A DNA stretch of 64,000 nucleotides from Isoetes taiwanensis. Taxonomy: Eukaryota > Streptophyta > Lycopodiopsida > Isoetales > Isoetaceae. Shown here piece after piece: positions 22,799-34,305 of the stretch. The stretch's first letter is position 1; every line of letters begins with the position of its first letter. Made by a program: the position numbers and the translations under genes. Where the stretch lies: contig JAJEKV010000033.1 of assembly GCA_021234155.1 (NCBI GenBank), positions 6,006,635 through 6,070,634 of the forward strand, read 5' to 3'. A model generated the notes under the pieces. The model worked only from the letters and a program-made list of their open reading frames with translations, had not been told where the DNA came from and did no database searches.

Positions 22799-24433
22799 TC
22801 TAACATGTATTTTTTTGCAGCTTAATTTGGAAGAAATTGATAACGCCTGCTGCCTCAACCTTAATATCTTTTTCTTTTGATTCTTCCAGATTTGGTGAAG
22901 GCCCAATATGGCACCTTGGGTTACCCACAAGCATTATATCCTTCCTGTTCCAAATTTGTAGCTATGCCCATTCTACACAATCCACTCTGCATCCATCCGA
23001 AGGCAGTATGCACCAAGTTCTTGGGAGGTTGATTCACATGTGATAAGGCAACCGAGAACTGCAAATAGCAATAGATTAAATGGCTAGATTATAGTTTTTT
23101 CTGCCTGAATAAAACTCAGTTTTGCAATGCATGCAGATAAACTACAAAGTATTGTTGGTATTCTAAGTATTTTTTTTTATTATATAAACATTCACATGGT
23201 TATGCAGATAGAAAGTGCACATCTTAATATCTCTGTTTCAGAATTAGAAGAAATTTGTTTGATTTACTTAATTGAAGTCCGTGTTACATGTAAGAAAGTT
23301 CATATTGAACTTCTACTGTTTGCATTTGTAATGTTTTAAGAAAAATCATGCTTGCTTAATTGTTTACATTCTGCAAGCTGGGTGAAATCTTAATGTTGGT
23401 ATCATCCTGTGCCTGTATCTTCAAGTCTTTAGAGCCAAACATGCAATGTGGTATTGATTGCAACGAATTGATCCGCTCTCAAATTCTTATTTTTCAGTCT
23501 CATCCATCTTTAAGTATATCACGTGAAGCCAACATGGGTAACATAGAATTCAAATAAGTTGTCTTATTGCTAATAATTGGCTGCATAATTGTACATAGTC
23601 CTTTTATGAAGTTTAGAGACTACAATATTCTTAAGGTAGTGGATGCCACAAATTAAATGAGAAAACGCAACACTTTAGCATTTGGTATAATATCCTCACA
23701 CTACAAAACATTCTCGACATTGCAACATTGAGCGATATTAAGGTAATCGACTATCTTTAGCACCATACATTAAATGCTTTGGGGAGGGAGAGAGATTTTC
23801 TTGATCCTAGCAAGGCTTTGGTTTTGTAGTGATTTTGTTGTGGAGGTCCAAACCCCCTGGCTCTGGGCAAAAGATCACTGGCCATAGCAATAGATAACTG
23901 GCAAGGCCTAGTCGCCTATTTTGGTCAGGCTCACAGCATATCTACATGCTCTGTCCTTTGCAGATTTTGCATCATTGATACTCGCATTTGGTTCAGGATT
24001 CCGGATTAGTTTAGAGGATCAAGTTTAGTTCAGGCTTTCCACTTGGTGTGATTTTGGTTCAGGGTTTTGTGCTGCTACAGCAAATCCACAAGAAATCTTG
24101 AGACTTTGATGAGGCTGTTGGCAGCCTCGAGGTTCGACTCCTCTGGCCTCGCTTATTGCTGACCAGAGCTTCTGGCTTGTGTGGTTGCTTTGTGACAGAC
24201 GTTCAGGCCTTTTTTAGTTTGTGGAGATAAAATATCATGTTTTTGGATTATGAATATGATGTCATGTTTTTGGATTGTGAATATGATGTTTTTGTATGGT
24301 GTTTAATTTCCCATATTTGCATCATTGGAACGTGCATATCAAATTTTGATCAAAAATTCGTTAGCCCTTGATCTGGCATAAATATAAGAATATTCTTCAA
24401 ATCAATGCTCAAATATATGATGCCACAAACTTT
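22799..24433. other. Intergenic
   Basis: No supported gene. A tRNA-like 3' half near 24113-24155 was considered and rejected. A roughly 30-base phrase with GATGTCATGTTTTTGGATT is duplicated near 24230-24275. Confidence 0.4.
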
Positions 24434-24640
24434 AGGAAGGAAGGAAGGAAGGAAGTATATTTTAACGTCCACGGAGGCCAACTGGCCTATGAGACGGTGA
24501 ATACAATATATCAGAAAATATCCAAACACAAAAGAAAACCACAGAAACCCTGTACAATGTGTCTCTACCACTGGCAAAAAAACTCCCCATGTGGGAGGAA
24601 AAACCCGTGTAGTAGGTGTTCAGAGTCCCTATCTGGGCGC

Positions 24641-24952
24641 TCAAATTCCTTGTGCTGTGAGGGACTCCCTGACGGTGGAGACTTGCAGAATGTAGGACGC
24701 GAGACGTGCAACCATTGGTGAAGACAGCAATTGATGAATTGCGATCTCAGAGCATCTGAGATCGGCATGAGCTGCTCGGATGTGTGCATATGCCGGACAC
24801 TCCTGTAGAGCATGGTGTTCATCTTCTACCGCATTGGCACAATCTCTCATGCCGGGGGATTCCCTGCCCTCCATCCGTACCCCAGCATGGTGGGACCCTG
24901 TCCTTATTGCAGCTATAGCTCTCCGTTTCTTGGTAGAGATGTGTGCCTTCAA
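24641..24952 (-). pseudogene. LINE ORF2 C-terminal Cys/His region
   Basis: The frame includes MRDCANAVEDEHHALQECPA, a C..(n)..H..C zinc-binding pattern usual at the C-terminus of LINE ORF2 proteins. A small frameshift separates it from the preceding piece. Non-functional as it stands. Confidence 0.75.
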
Positions 24953-25036
24953 ATACTGGTGGGGGCCATGTTCAAGCGACGGATTAACCTGCGCGTGGTA
25001 GTGCTCTGTTTTGGGCTTTGCAAGAGTGGGCGCATC

Positions 25037-25660
25037 CTACAGAGAGGTAGCAAAGCGCTCATTCAAATGCAGCTCCTGTTCCGCGATATCCGACATATCC
25101 ATAATCTGTTGATAGTCTATGGACCATCTTGCGAACCATCCCCTACAATGCTCCTGCCATACTCTCTTCAGATGTTGTGGCCCCTGTGCCAATAACAGAG
25201 CCCGGGGAGGAAGACATTGTGCATCCATTCTGTCAACCTTATGGAAATACGCAAGGTGCCTGTGCATAGCAGAATGTTGCAGGGGCCAAAAGCCAGTCTC
25301 ATATAGCAAAATTGGATAAGGCACCATGTCCTTGACGCCTAGGCTGTATGTCAGGAAAGCCTTCTGTACCCTCTCTAGCTTATCCCAAGTGCCCTTGCTG
25401 ATCGCTGGCCCCCAGGCCTCTACCCCATACAACAATACTGGTTCCATGAGTGCTCGGAACAGGTGCGCTTTGCATGCCCAATCGCAGAGATCTATTCTGT
25501 AACAGCTATTCTGCATTGCGTACAGGGCTTTCCATCCCGCGCTGACCCTTCTTTCTACACAGTCATCCCATAGCATGTTAGCAGAGAAATCGATTCCCAG
25601 ATACTTAAAGGTCCTTACAACTTCCATCCTTTGTCCTCTGTAATAGAAGTCTGGGATATC
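25037..25660 (-). pseudogene. LINE ORF2 thumb/connection region
   Basis: FKYLGIDFSANMLWDDCVER is the conserved 'YLG' segment just after the RT palm. It continues through LEPVLLYGVEAWGP-like sequence (LMEPVLLYGVEAWGPAI) and ERVQKAFLTYSLGV. It is cut from the RT palm at 28663 only by the nested LTR element. Confidence 0.85.
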
Positions 25661-25665
25661 ATGCT

Positions 25666-26429
25666 TGATACGGGGGAGTGGTCCACGGCGAATGGGTTAT
25701 TGGAATTATGGCAAATGCTATGTAAATGATATTCCTAAGGCCACCTAATAATATAAAGGGGCATAGGATGACATAGCATTTGGATGTGAGGAACCATTGA
25801 TATTTATGGAAGGGGTCGAGGCACTATCATTGGGATGGTTATTGGTTGAGAAAAAGATCATAGATAATGTCCCATATGATAAGTCATATAATCTAATTAT
25901 GGGCAAGGAGATATTTTGAGAAAAAAAGGCAACTGCCTGCTAAAAAAGGCAAAAGTCGCAGAGAGATCTATAAATAGAACCAAAACTTCAGTTGGATAAT
26001 ATCTTCGCAACCAGAGCTCCGATTGAAGCGACCTTTAGCTCGTTGGAACCGCCTCGGAGTCTAGTTTCCGAATTGGGGTGGTATATTCCGTAATTCATCC
26101 GTATGAGGGAGTAATAGCCAAAAAGGTGACAGGGTATCACAAATTACTGCCATAGTGACTTCACAGATCTGCAATTGTTTTTATGATGTGTGGCTACTTG
26201 GAGTAGCTAGATTAGTCTGGAAGGCCAATAAGACAGATGACCAGAGCTTTGTATTTGCCATAGAGAACATGTGTTTTGCCATAACCCAGTGGATCCGGTT
26301 GGGTGGTTAATGGTGCTGCCATATCAACTGTGCATGAATAAAGTTTCTTTAGTCCGGTGTTCTATTATTTCATTATGGTTCTATGATTCTGTGTTGCCAT
26401 AACTTCCCAAATATACATGAATTGTATCA
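25666..26429 (+). repeat. 5' LTR of non-autonomous element
   Basis: Begins TGATACGGGGGAGTGG and ends TTGTATCA. A TATA box (TATAAATA, 25969-25976) lies about 300 bases in and is the probable U3/R promoter. Confidence 0.9.
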
Positions 26430-26859
26430 AGTGGTATCAGAGCGGAGGTTTGCGATTCTTTTGGGAACCATGGGCAATGGGATCTCAAGTGGAATTTGAA
26501 CTCTCTAATCTGTGAGAGTGTGATAGGAGATTATCATTTTGGGCTTCACAAGAACAAATTTGGATTATCTTAATGGAGTAAAAGCTTTTATGCATGAAGG
26601 GAAATCATATGATTTCAATATTAGAGCAGTTAATGGAACTGAGTGGATTTGGTAACTATTGCTGCAAGCGAATCTGGAGCATCAGTAGCAGAGAAAACTC
26701 GGTGCTTTTGTGGAAAATGCTCGAAGTATATGGACCAACTTGTTGTGAACGAGTTTGGATTATTGGAGAAACTTCCATGATCCTTTGGGGATTATGGAAT
26801 AATAAGGGTGACTGCTGGGCTGTCATGGAAAAGCTTGTCATGGAGACAAGTAGTTTATC

Positions 26860-26935
26860 GTGGAGATGAGTTGTCATGGAGACAAATAGCTTGTCATGGA
26901 GACAAATAGCTTGTCATGAAGGCAAGTAAACCACT
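26860..26935 (+). repeat. Tandem array A, ~22-bp units
   Basis: About four units built on TTGTCATGGAGACAAATAGC, the first in diverged form. Inside the non-autonomous LTR element. Confidence 0.8.
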
Positions 26936-27364
26936 GCTGCAAAACATTGAGTTCTGCTTTGTCATTATAGCCAAACAACCCGCCATAACCTCTTGCCATA
27001 TCTAGAAGTTCATCTTGGTCATTTGAGCCTGTGTAAATTCCAATCTTTAAGCCTGAGTATGGAGAACCGCAAAAGCATCCTGCTTGGGATTACGGAGTCA
27101 GATCGTAGTGATCTGAGAGACTAATTGGCCATGGGGGTCATTTATATAAATATTTGACTTGGGAAGTCATCTATATTAACACTTGACTTTATTTGCAGGT
27201 TTAATTAGTGTTAAGCATTGGGGAGGACACTTTACGTAGAAGCCGTCAAGGGACGCAAAATTTGGATGCGGAATCTCAAATTGTTTCCTATGGGACAGGC
27301 TTATGGGTAAGGTTCCTAAGTTGAATTTCTTTATTTGGAATAAAGAATAGATACTTTTGTTGTG

Positions 27365-27585
27365 TATACCCATGGTAGATTAGTGACTACGATTGCAACG
27401 TAGCTGGCTTGAACATGGTATACTAGATAGGGAATGCCTCTTGGTAGACTAGTGATTGTGTCTGCAGCACAATCAGCTTGAACAAGAGAGCATAAGATGT
27501 ATACTTTTGAAGACTAGTAATTGTGATTGCAACACAATTGGCTTGACAAAAGTTGCATCTGTATCTTGAAGATACACTGTATCGT
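27365..27585 (+). repeat. Tandem array B, ~75-bp units
   Basis: Three to four diverged units share GACTAGTGATTGTG, then GCAGCACAAT and CAGCTTGA. Each includes a small inverted pair (ATTGTG/CACAAT), so the transcript could form a row of hairpins. Confidence 0.7.
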
Positions 27586-27601
27586 GATGGCGATACAATC
27601 A

Positions 27602-27680
27602 AGTAGTACCGCGGAGGTACGAAAGATAATAACGTACCGCGGAGGTACAAGGGATATATCGTACTATGGAAGTACGCGGA
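27602..27680 (+). repeat. Tandem array C, GTACCGCGGAGGTAC hairpins
   Basis: Three units about 33 bases apart (TACCGCGGAGGTAC, GTACCGCGGAGGTAC, GTACTATGGAAGTAC). Each is its own inverted repeat, and the third copy has compensating arm changes (CC to TA/GG to AG region), which may mean the fold matters. Confidence 0.65.
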
Positions 27681-27724
27681 TATCCGTAACTACTTCTGGT
27701 GTTTTGCAGGGATTATAAAACTTT

Positions 27725-27893
27725 CAGACTGGTGATGTCCATGGAAGATCCATCTTGAGAAGGGATGGATTGAAATGGAGCGTATCTTGAATGATCGCGG
27801 GGTGATCCTTCTTGAGAAGGGATGGACTGAAATTGAGTGTACTCGGACGATCGCGGACGATCTATCTTGAGAAGAGATGGATTGATATGGAGC
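27725..27893 (+). repeat. Tandem array D, ~58-bp units
   Basis: Three units built on ATCTTGAGAAGGGATGGATT followed by GATCGCGG. The array ends right at the 3' LTR. Confidence 0.8.
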
Positions 27894-28657
27894 AAGCACG
27901 GGGGAGTGGTCCACGGCAAATGGGTTATCAGAATTATGGCAAATACTATGTAAATGTTATTCCTAAGGCCACCTAATAATATAAAGGGGCATAAGATAAC
28001 ATAGCATTTGGATGTGAGGAACCATTGATATTTATGGAAGGGGTCGAGGCACTATCATTGGGATGGTTATTGGTTGAGAAAAAGATCATAGATAATGTCC
28101 CATATAATAAATCATATAATCTAATTATGGGCAAGGAGATATTTTGAGAAAAAAAGGCAACTGCCTGCTAAAGAAGGCAAAAGTCGCAGAGAGATCTATA
28201 AATAGAACCAAAACTTCAGTTGGACATATCTTCGCAACCAGAGCTCTGATTGAAGCGACCTTTAGCTCGTTGGAACCGTCGCGGAGTCTAGTTTCTGAAT
28301 TGGGTTGGCACATTCCGTAGTTCATCTGTATGAGGGCGTAATAGCCGAAAAGGTGACAGGGGGGTCACAAATTACTGCCATAGCGACTTCACAGATCTGC
28401 AATTGTTTTTATGATGTGTGGCTACTTGGAGTAGCTAGATTAGTCTGGAAGGCCAATAAGCCAGATGACCAGAGCTTTGTATTTGCCATAGAGCACATGT
28501 GTTTTGCCATAACCCAGTGGATCCGGTTGGGTGGTTAATGGTGCTGCCATATCAACTGTGCATGAATAAAGTTTCTTTAGTCCGGTGTTCTATTATTTCA
28601 TTATGGTTCTATGATTCTGTGTTGCCACAACTTCCCAAACATACATGAATTGTATCA
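27894..28657 (+). repeat. 3' LTR of non-autonomous element
   Basis: Near-identical to 25666-26429, with TATAAATA at 28197-28204 and the same TTGTATCA end. Homology is certain from 27898 (ACGGGGG). Confidence 0.9.
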
Positions 28658-28721
28658 ATGCTGCGCAGACAGGATTGGCAACAGCTTGGTTTTCTGCTAG
28701 TTGACAGTCATTCCTGCTATG

Positions 28722-29591
28722 TCACAGAATTGACAGAGAGCATCCAAATGTTCCTGCATCCAAATGTTCCTGGGACAATAAGCCCAGATCGTCTGCATAG
28801 AGCAACTGTTTTACTGTATATGCCTCTGGCAACTGCGGGCCACCACCTCCATGTTCTTGCATCCAGGTCTCCAGCTTGTCAATATAGAGTCCAAAAAGCG
28901 TTGGAGATAACGGACATCCCTGTTTAACACCTATGGTGCTGTTCACCCGGTGATCTGACGCAGGCAGAGTGGCATATATTCCGTCATAGAGCCGGTAGAT
29001 GGCATTCTGCAAATCCTGTGGGACATGTAGCTCCTGCAAGCGTTGCCACAACAGGTCCCGAGGGACCATATCATATGTCGTCTTAAAATCTACGAAACAG
29101 CAATACAAGTCACGTCGTGCATTGCGGCTAGTTTCCATAAGAATTCTGAGAGTAAAAATATGATCACTCGTGGAGTGGGCAGGGCAAAAACCTGCCTGGC
29201 CAACTGCACGTACTCCAGCTTCCTTAGCCCATTGTGTTAACTTCTTCTCCAGCACACCTGCTAGAAGTTTTGCGAGTAACGGGCTCACCATGATCATACG
29301 GTAGTTGGTGTCCCTACTTCCCGTCTTATGAATAGGGGTGACCTTGCTAACCATCCATGCCTGTGGGAGGCCCTCTCTGATGGCCTGATTGATTATCCCT
29401 GTCAAAGGCCCGAGCAAAGCTGGCCCACCCCATTTCAACAGCTCGGCCTGAAGTCCCTGCAAGTCCTTTGCTTTACCATTAGCAAGATGCCTAAGACCCT
29501 GGTGGATGTCCTCCTCTGAAAGCTGTAGTGTTTCTCCTAGCTGATCTGGTACCTCAGCGATTGCTCCTGGGGGGTCATACAACTCCTCCAA
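28722..29591 (-). pseudogene. LINE reverse transcriptase domain
   Basis: RT of a non-LTR element. Motif A is CCFVDFKTTYD and motif C YADDLGLLS; also GFCPAHSTSDH and VKQGCPLSPTLFGLYID. The catalytic Asp residues are present. A 16-bp tandem duplication at 28741-28772 shifts the frame shortly after YADD. Confidence 0.9.
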
Positions 29592-29603
29592 CCGTTGTCT
29601 CCA

Positions 29604-30464
29604 CTAGTCTGAGGTAACATTGCCAGGTGGTTGATGCCTCTTATACAGCACTCTATGCCAAAAGGCTTTTGGCTCAGTCATCAGGAGATCAAACATGTGT
29701 TGCTGATTTTCTGCAATGATATCTCTAATGATATCAAGTTCTGGCACTGGAGCTAGAAGATAGTCCACCACGCTGGCTCCATCATCGCCCCCGTCGCTTC
29801 TGCAAGTGAAGCCCCCTGATCGCGACCATCTGAACATACTATTGCAGATCACTATGTCAAAGATCTGGCATAGCTGGACCAACTCTCTTCCAAAGGCTCT
29901 GGAGACCATATCCTGGGAACGTCTTGCATGCTGGGATGCCTCTGTTTCTAGCCAAAGTGGGTTGGAGTCAGCATTTCCCTGAAAGGTGACCGACTGCCAC
30001 TGTGCCGTACGTGCATTGAAATCTCCTAATAAAAACACATGACCCTCCTGGCGATACTGCTCTATGTCATCATACAGTTCCCTATACGGCATATGCACAT
30101 CTATATCTGCCTGATGAACCCTATAGAACTTAGAAGTTTCATGGGGTATATAAGATCCTGCAATAAACAGTGGGCGATGGTGAGGCTGCAGCACTCGTAT
30201 CTACAGGTAGCGGTTGAGTCTATCAGCCTTGTGGAGCGAGACTGTGGATGCTATAGCATCTTTGAAGTAGCACGCGACCCCTCCATACCCTCGCTTGCCA
30301 TGGCGCTCATTGGCCAATGAGAAATGATGGTACCCTAGGATGTCCGGTAACAGATGACCACTATATTCGCATCTCTTGCAAGAAGATGATGTCCATGTCT
30401 GTAGCAATTTTAGCAATGTCCTCGCCGCGCTTCCAGGGAAATCCCCTACAGTTCCACGATACAA
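29604..30464 (-). pseudogene. LINE AP-type endonuclease domain
   Basis: Contains the endonuclease motif LLGDFNART and the C-terminal signature GASVVDYLLAPVPEL, plus an N-terminal part (SLANERHGKRGYGGVACYFK). This domain nicks target DNA during LINE insertion. It is split into two frames at about 30200 by a stop or frameshift, and another break at 29600 separates it from RT. Confidence 0.88.
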
Positions 30465-30521
30465 TTCGAAGGCACTCTTTCTATGCTGTCTATGGTGACT
30501 GCCCTATCCCAGTCAAGGCTC

Positions 30522-30840
30522 TTATGTACGGCTCTGCTGCTGTGGGTGGTGCCCGGGTACTTGGTCCTGGCTGCTGTGTGTGATCTGCCATTCTGGAGGT
30601 GGGGATCCAGAAGTGCTTGGTCCCCAAGTCGCCGCTTCTGCCACTGTTGGCCGTGGAGGCACAAACACCTTTATCTTGCCATTAACCAGGCCTGCCGATC
30701 CCCCTGCTTGCCTGACCTGTCTAATCTTTGCAAACTCCTCTTGCCTCTCCTTCTGTTGAGCCGGGGTCAGATCCATGTCTAAGTACACTGATGTCCCCTT
30801 CAAACGACTAGGGTGCTGCAGCATCAACGTCTTCGATGCC
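30522..30840 (-). pseudogene. LINE ORF1 C-terminal fragment
   Basis: Reads RLKGTSVYLDMDLTPAQQKE, like the C-terminal domain of LINE ORF1 RNA-binding proteins. The 5' part of ORF1 is missing, indicating 5' truncation at insertion. Confidence 0.6.
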
Positions 30841-30845
30841 TAGTC

Positions 30846-31439
30846 GAGCACATCCTAATTATATCTTTTCTACTCCGTTGATTCCTTCCTTCTTCTTCTT
30901 TCTTATGTTCCCTTCTAACTCCCTTGAATTATCCTTATGCCACGTCATCCTTATGCCATGTCATCTCCTCTAATTATTTAATATATACAACTACAATAAA
31001 ATTCATACTTCTCATTCATCTCAGCAGATTTTCTACAATGGTGGACAGTGGGTAGCCGCACACATGCGAACTACCCACGAAAAATAAAGGGGAAAATCCA
31101 ATTATATCATTTGGACCCCCAAAAAATACAATGCTAATAGATGACCCGCCCTTTCGGGTTTTCGAGGAAAAACCCTAGTGATAAGCCTTCGGCAAGGGGC
31201 TTGGACAAACGTAAGGCATAGAAATCGCTCCCAAAAAACCCCTGCATGGAGAAGTCGAAACAGATGCCGCTCGCCCCTGTACCTGCACATCACCAACACA
31301 ACAAACGAGACAACACAAACATACCAGAGGATAGCATCACCCAGGGGGTGGAAAAAAGCATCACCCAGCGGGTGGAAGAAAAACATGATAACAGAAATTT
31401 GTGCACAATACAATAAACAAAGAAGGGGGGGAGGGTGGG
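30846..31439. other. Intergenic
   Basis: CT-rich then mixed sequence. A CTAGT at 31175-31179 follows a weak hairpin; I do not call it a Helitron end. ATCACCCAGSGGGTGGAA is tandemly repeated at about 31336-31374. Confidence 0.4.
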
Positions 31440-31973
31440 TTCAAAGAGAATAAGGTACTGCTGAGAGAAGAGGAATCGCCCATGAGACGTTGATGCAGAA
31501 CCGCGCCTAAAATAGCGAAACCCCAACCAGGAAGGGCATGCGCCGCATGCATGCATGCAAGACATGCATGCTCGCCCCATCCTAGAATGTCGATCCGATG
31601 TCTCGGATCGACGGGATTCTAGGATGGGGCTCGCATGAAACCAACAAACCGCCCGAATACCAGAGAACTTCCTTATCAAACTAGAATCGAGGACGAAGGT
31701 CACAAGCCGAAGGCTAAAGGCCGGAAAAGGACAGCAAGAAAGAAATGCCAAATTGGCCAAACCAAGCAGGAAGAAGCCCCTCCCCTGCCTGGAAACAATT
31801 CAAAGAGAATAAGGTACTGCTGAGAGAAGAGGAAGCGCCGATGAGACGTTGATGCAGAACCGCGCCTAAAATAGCGAAACCCCAACCAGGAAGGGCATGC
31901 GCCGCATGCATGTATGCAAGACATGCATGCTCGCCCCATCTTAGAATGTCGATCCGATGTCTCGGATCGACGG
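31440..31973. repeat. Two ~174-bp direct repeats with palindromic ends
   Basis: Units 31440-31613 and 31799-31973 are about 97% alike. Both start TTCAAAGAGAATAAGGTACT, contain a GCATGC-rich stretch and end in the palindrome GTCGATCCGA-TGTC-TCGGATCGAC. They do not follow the TG...CA rule, so I do not call them LTRs. The 185-bp spacer has no recognised content. Confidence 0.8.
31575..31629. repeat. Strong hairpin, 24-bp stem
   Basis: The arms CCCCATCCTAGAAT + GTCGATCCGA pair with TCGGATCGAC + (GGG bulge) + ATTCTAGGATGGGG around loop TGTC. The 14-bp outer stem exists only at the first unit; the second unit has only the 10-bp inner palindrome. Confidence 0.85.
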
Positions 31974-34305
31974 ATCACAGTAGCATTATTGCAATGCCGT
32001 GGAGCTAACAATTGCGTGCTAATTGTCACTAATATTTTCAAAGATGGAATTACCAGACACAAGATCGTGACATGCACTCCAAATGCCCATTGATTTGCTC
32101 CACGTTCTTTCCGCTATCTAATAATGGAATACAAGGGCAAATAGTTGCAGAAGTTCTGACAAAATATGTATCTTTCATATTCTCGAGTGAAATCTTGCCT
32201 TTATTAGTGTGGTCAATGTAATCTAATAGATAATTCATTCTAATCTATTGTAAAATAAAATTAATTCCAATGCCTAAACTCGAGTGTCACCTAATCTAGA
32301 TGTTTTCGTGTCCCATAATCTAACATGGACTTATCCTACACCATTACATTTTTTTATCTATGAAAGAGACATATAACTTTCAAAAATATTAAGATGCATA
32401 AAATAATCTGTCGTCGTGCCTTTCTCTTAAAAAAGAAACTATGTATGGACCTCTATAATCTTCGCTCATTAATTCACTTTAACCTATTGCAAAATAAAAT
32501 AGAATCTAATGCCTAAACTCGAGTGACCTAATCTAAAAGCCTAGGCTATCCATGTGTCCAAAAATACGGCATGGACTTATCCCAAACCATTAGATCTTGA
32601 TCGATGAAATGTACGACTTAGAAAATTCAACATATTGTTTGTTTGGAAAATGCCACCTAACTAGAAATTGCAACCACAAACTTCTATCTTTAGTTTTCTT
32701 ATTTATGGATAGACATTTTTTAATTAAAAAAAAAGAAAAAGAAAAGGGGTACAAAATGCACATGCTTTTTAATAGTTAGCATGACTTTAATGGCTCTAAT
32801 CCAGCGGGCAAAATACTGGTTCCCTTTTCGGGGTTGGAGTTTAAAAAACGGTGAGCCTAATATGTCGTCGTGTGTTTACAAGTCAAATAGCATAACAATC
32901 ATTTGTTTATTATGATGTAAGGAGGATTAATTTTATTGCAATAATGCTGCATGGTGCAGATGGTTAGTTCATTGTGTTTTCAACTCCGGCGGATTTGAGC
33001 CCCCCTTTTAACATTTTTTTTTTGCTTTTGATGTATTCAACTTATACAATATTTTTTGGGCGTATTCGACTGACACAATTTACAAATCTACGAGTCGAAT
33101 AACCCATTTTTGGTATTCGACTTGCAAAATAGAAGCCAATCTATGAGTCTGGATCCAACCCATAATTGGGAGCCAATAAATGCGCCGCTAATCTAGCCTT
33201 TAATATCTAAATGTCTAGTTTGAATATCCCTAAATAATTTAACCTAATAAAATGCAAGCCTTTAATATCAAGATGTCTAGTTTGAATATCCCTTTAGACA
33301 ATCTCCAAACCAGAGGCAAGACTGGATCCAAGCCCCAAGCCTCATGTTGCGCTATGTTTTTCTTGGTGAAATTTATTGATTTGAACTAGGCAATTCTTTT
33401 AGTCCAAAAAGTGCTCCAAGGTCGCTAAGAAGAAGAAAATACGTATTGTTTCAATTGGTCTTTGAGACAACATCATCCACTCATTACCTCTATATGCTAA
33501 TGATGATTTGAGCACATAAATATAATGCTGGATAAAACAATTAGCCAATGTAAGGGTTGGGCTGCAATAGGATATCTAGTTTATGTGTTGCTACCACCCT
33601 TATTAGCTGATGTGTTTATTTACAATTCCACACCAGTGGAAGTTAGTCTAGCTGTAAATTGGCATTGTAAATATTAGGGGGTGTCCCTTAGAGGAAGTAA
33701 TAGGACAGTGATAGTCAAACACAATATGGAAGAAATACTTGCACCAGACATTTGGAGCAAAGAATGACATCTAACTAGAATGATTTCAACTAGAATGACA
33801 TCCACTTTATGGGTATATCCTGGCCTTTCAAGCCAGGATCAAGCTAGAACATGCCCTGTGAGATTAAATATGAAGCACAACATGACTTGCTTTCAATCAA
33901 TATATAATTGTCACATCAACAGTACCTGTGCAGTAGTAGGAATTCACAATATCACTTGTTTTCAATTAATTATAAGTACTTTGAAGATACCGAACCCAAG
34001 CATGGCCATAGAGTTGGAAAACTAAAATCACGTCTGAGGTCTTTATGTGGCACTCCAAGAACTCGCCAATTCAGCATCCAATGCCACTTGTGAAACTTAT
34101 TCCCATCTTCATCCTCCAAGAAACTTCATCCCGTCAATAATATTACTTAATCATGAATAGAAAACATATAAATTCTCTCAGATCACAACACACATAGCAC
34201 ATGTATGATGGCGTCTAGATAAACACAAACCAAAAAAAATAAACTAAAACTTAAACACAAAACTAGAAGAGTTCACAACCATGGATCAATGATTCAAATG
34301 ACCAC
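31974..34305. other. AT-rich intergenic DNA with diverged repeats
   Basis: Direct repeats of about 130 bp at 32233-32362 and 32471-32605 share AATGCCTAAACTCGAGTG and CATGGACTTATCC. A 34-base phrase (CTTTAATATCWARATGTCTAG...) is repeated at about 33199 and 33261. No gene is supported. Confidence 0.5.

Larger units (their letters stand above)
25666..28657 (+). mobile_element. Non-autonomous LTR retrotransposon in the LINE
   Basis: Two long direct repeats (25666-26429 and about 27894-28657, near 764 bp each, highly similar) flank about 1.46 kb without coding sequence. The left LTR starts TGATAC and both end GTATCA. Two bases inside the left LTR boundary is TGGTATCAGAGC (26432-26443), the initiator-Met tRNA primer site, giving plus orientation. 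ATGCT is duplicated at 25661-25665 and 28658-28662. The interior lacks gag or pol and consists mainly of tandem arrays. It depends on another element for movement. The first bases of the right LTR have drifted (AAGCAC for TGATAC). Confidence 0.93.
24434..30845 (-). mobile_element. LINE (non-LTR retrotransposon), split
   Basis: Minus-strand pieces occur in LINE order: ORF1 C-terminus (30840-30522), AP-type endonuclease (30464-29604), reverse transcriptase (29591-28722), then after a nested LTR element the RT thumb/connection (25660-25037) and a Cys/His tail (24952-24641). Removing the nested element at its ATGCT duplication restores continuous LINE sequence. The 5' end is truncated near 30845. 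The 3' end runs into (TTCC)n rather than poly(A) (24434-24455). It is dead: there are frameshifts between modules and a 16-bp tandem duplication at 28741-28772. The clade is not assigned; motif wording differs from common angiosperm L1. Confidence 0.9.

Noticed and set aside
24113-24155. tRNA gene (hairpin like a long variable arm plus GGTTCGACTCC and an acceptor-like end)
   Set aside because: No matching 5' acceptor strand, D arm or anticodon arm lies upstream at the right distance; at best a tRNA 3' half or SINE scrap.
31142-31179. Helitron 3' end (ACCCG..CGGGT hairpin then CTAGT)
   Set aside because: Stem only 5 bp, spacer 15 bases, and an overlapping alternative hairpin; too weak to call.
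31440-31973. LTR pair of a second TRIM
   Set aside because: Units lack TG..CA ends and no primer site or purine tract lies at the inner edges.
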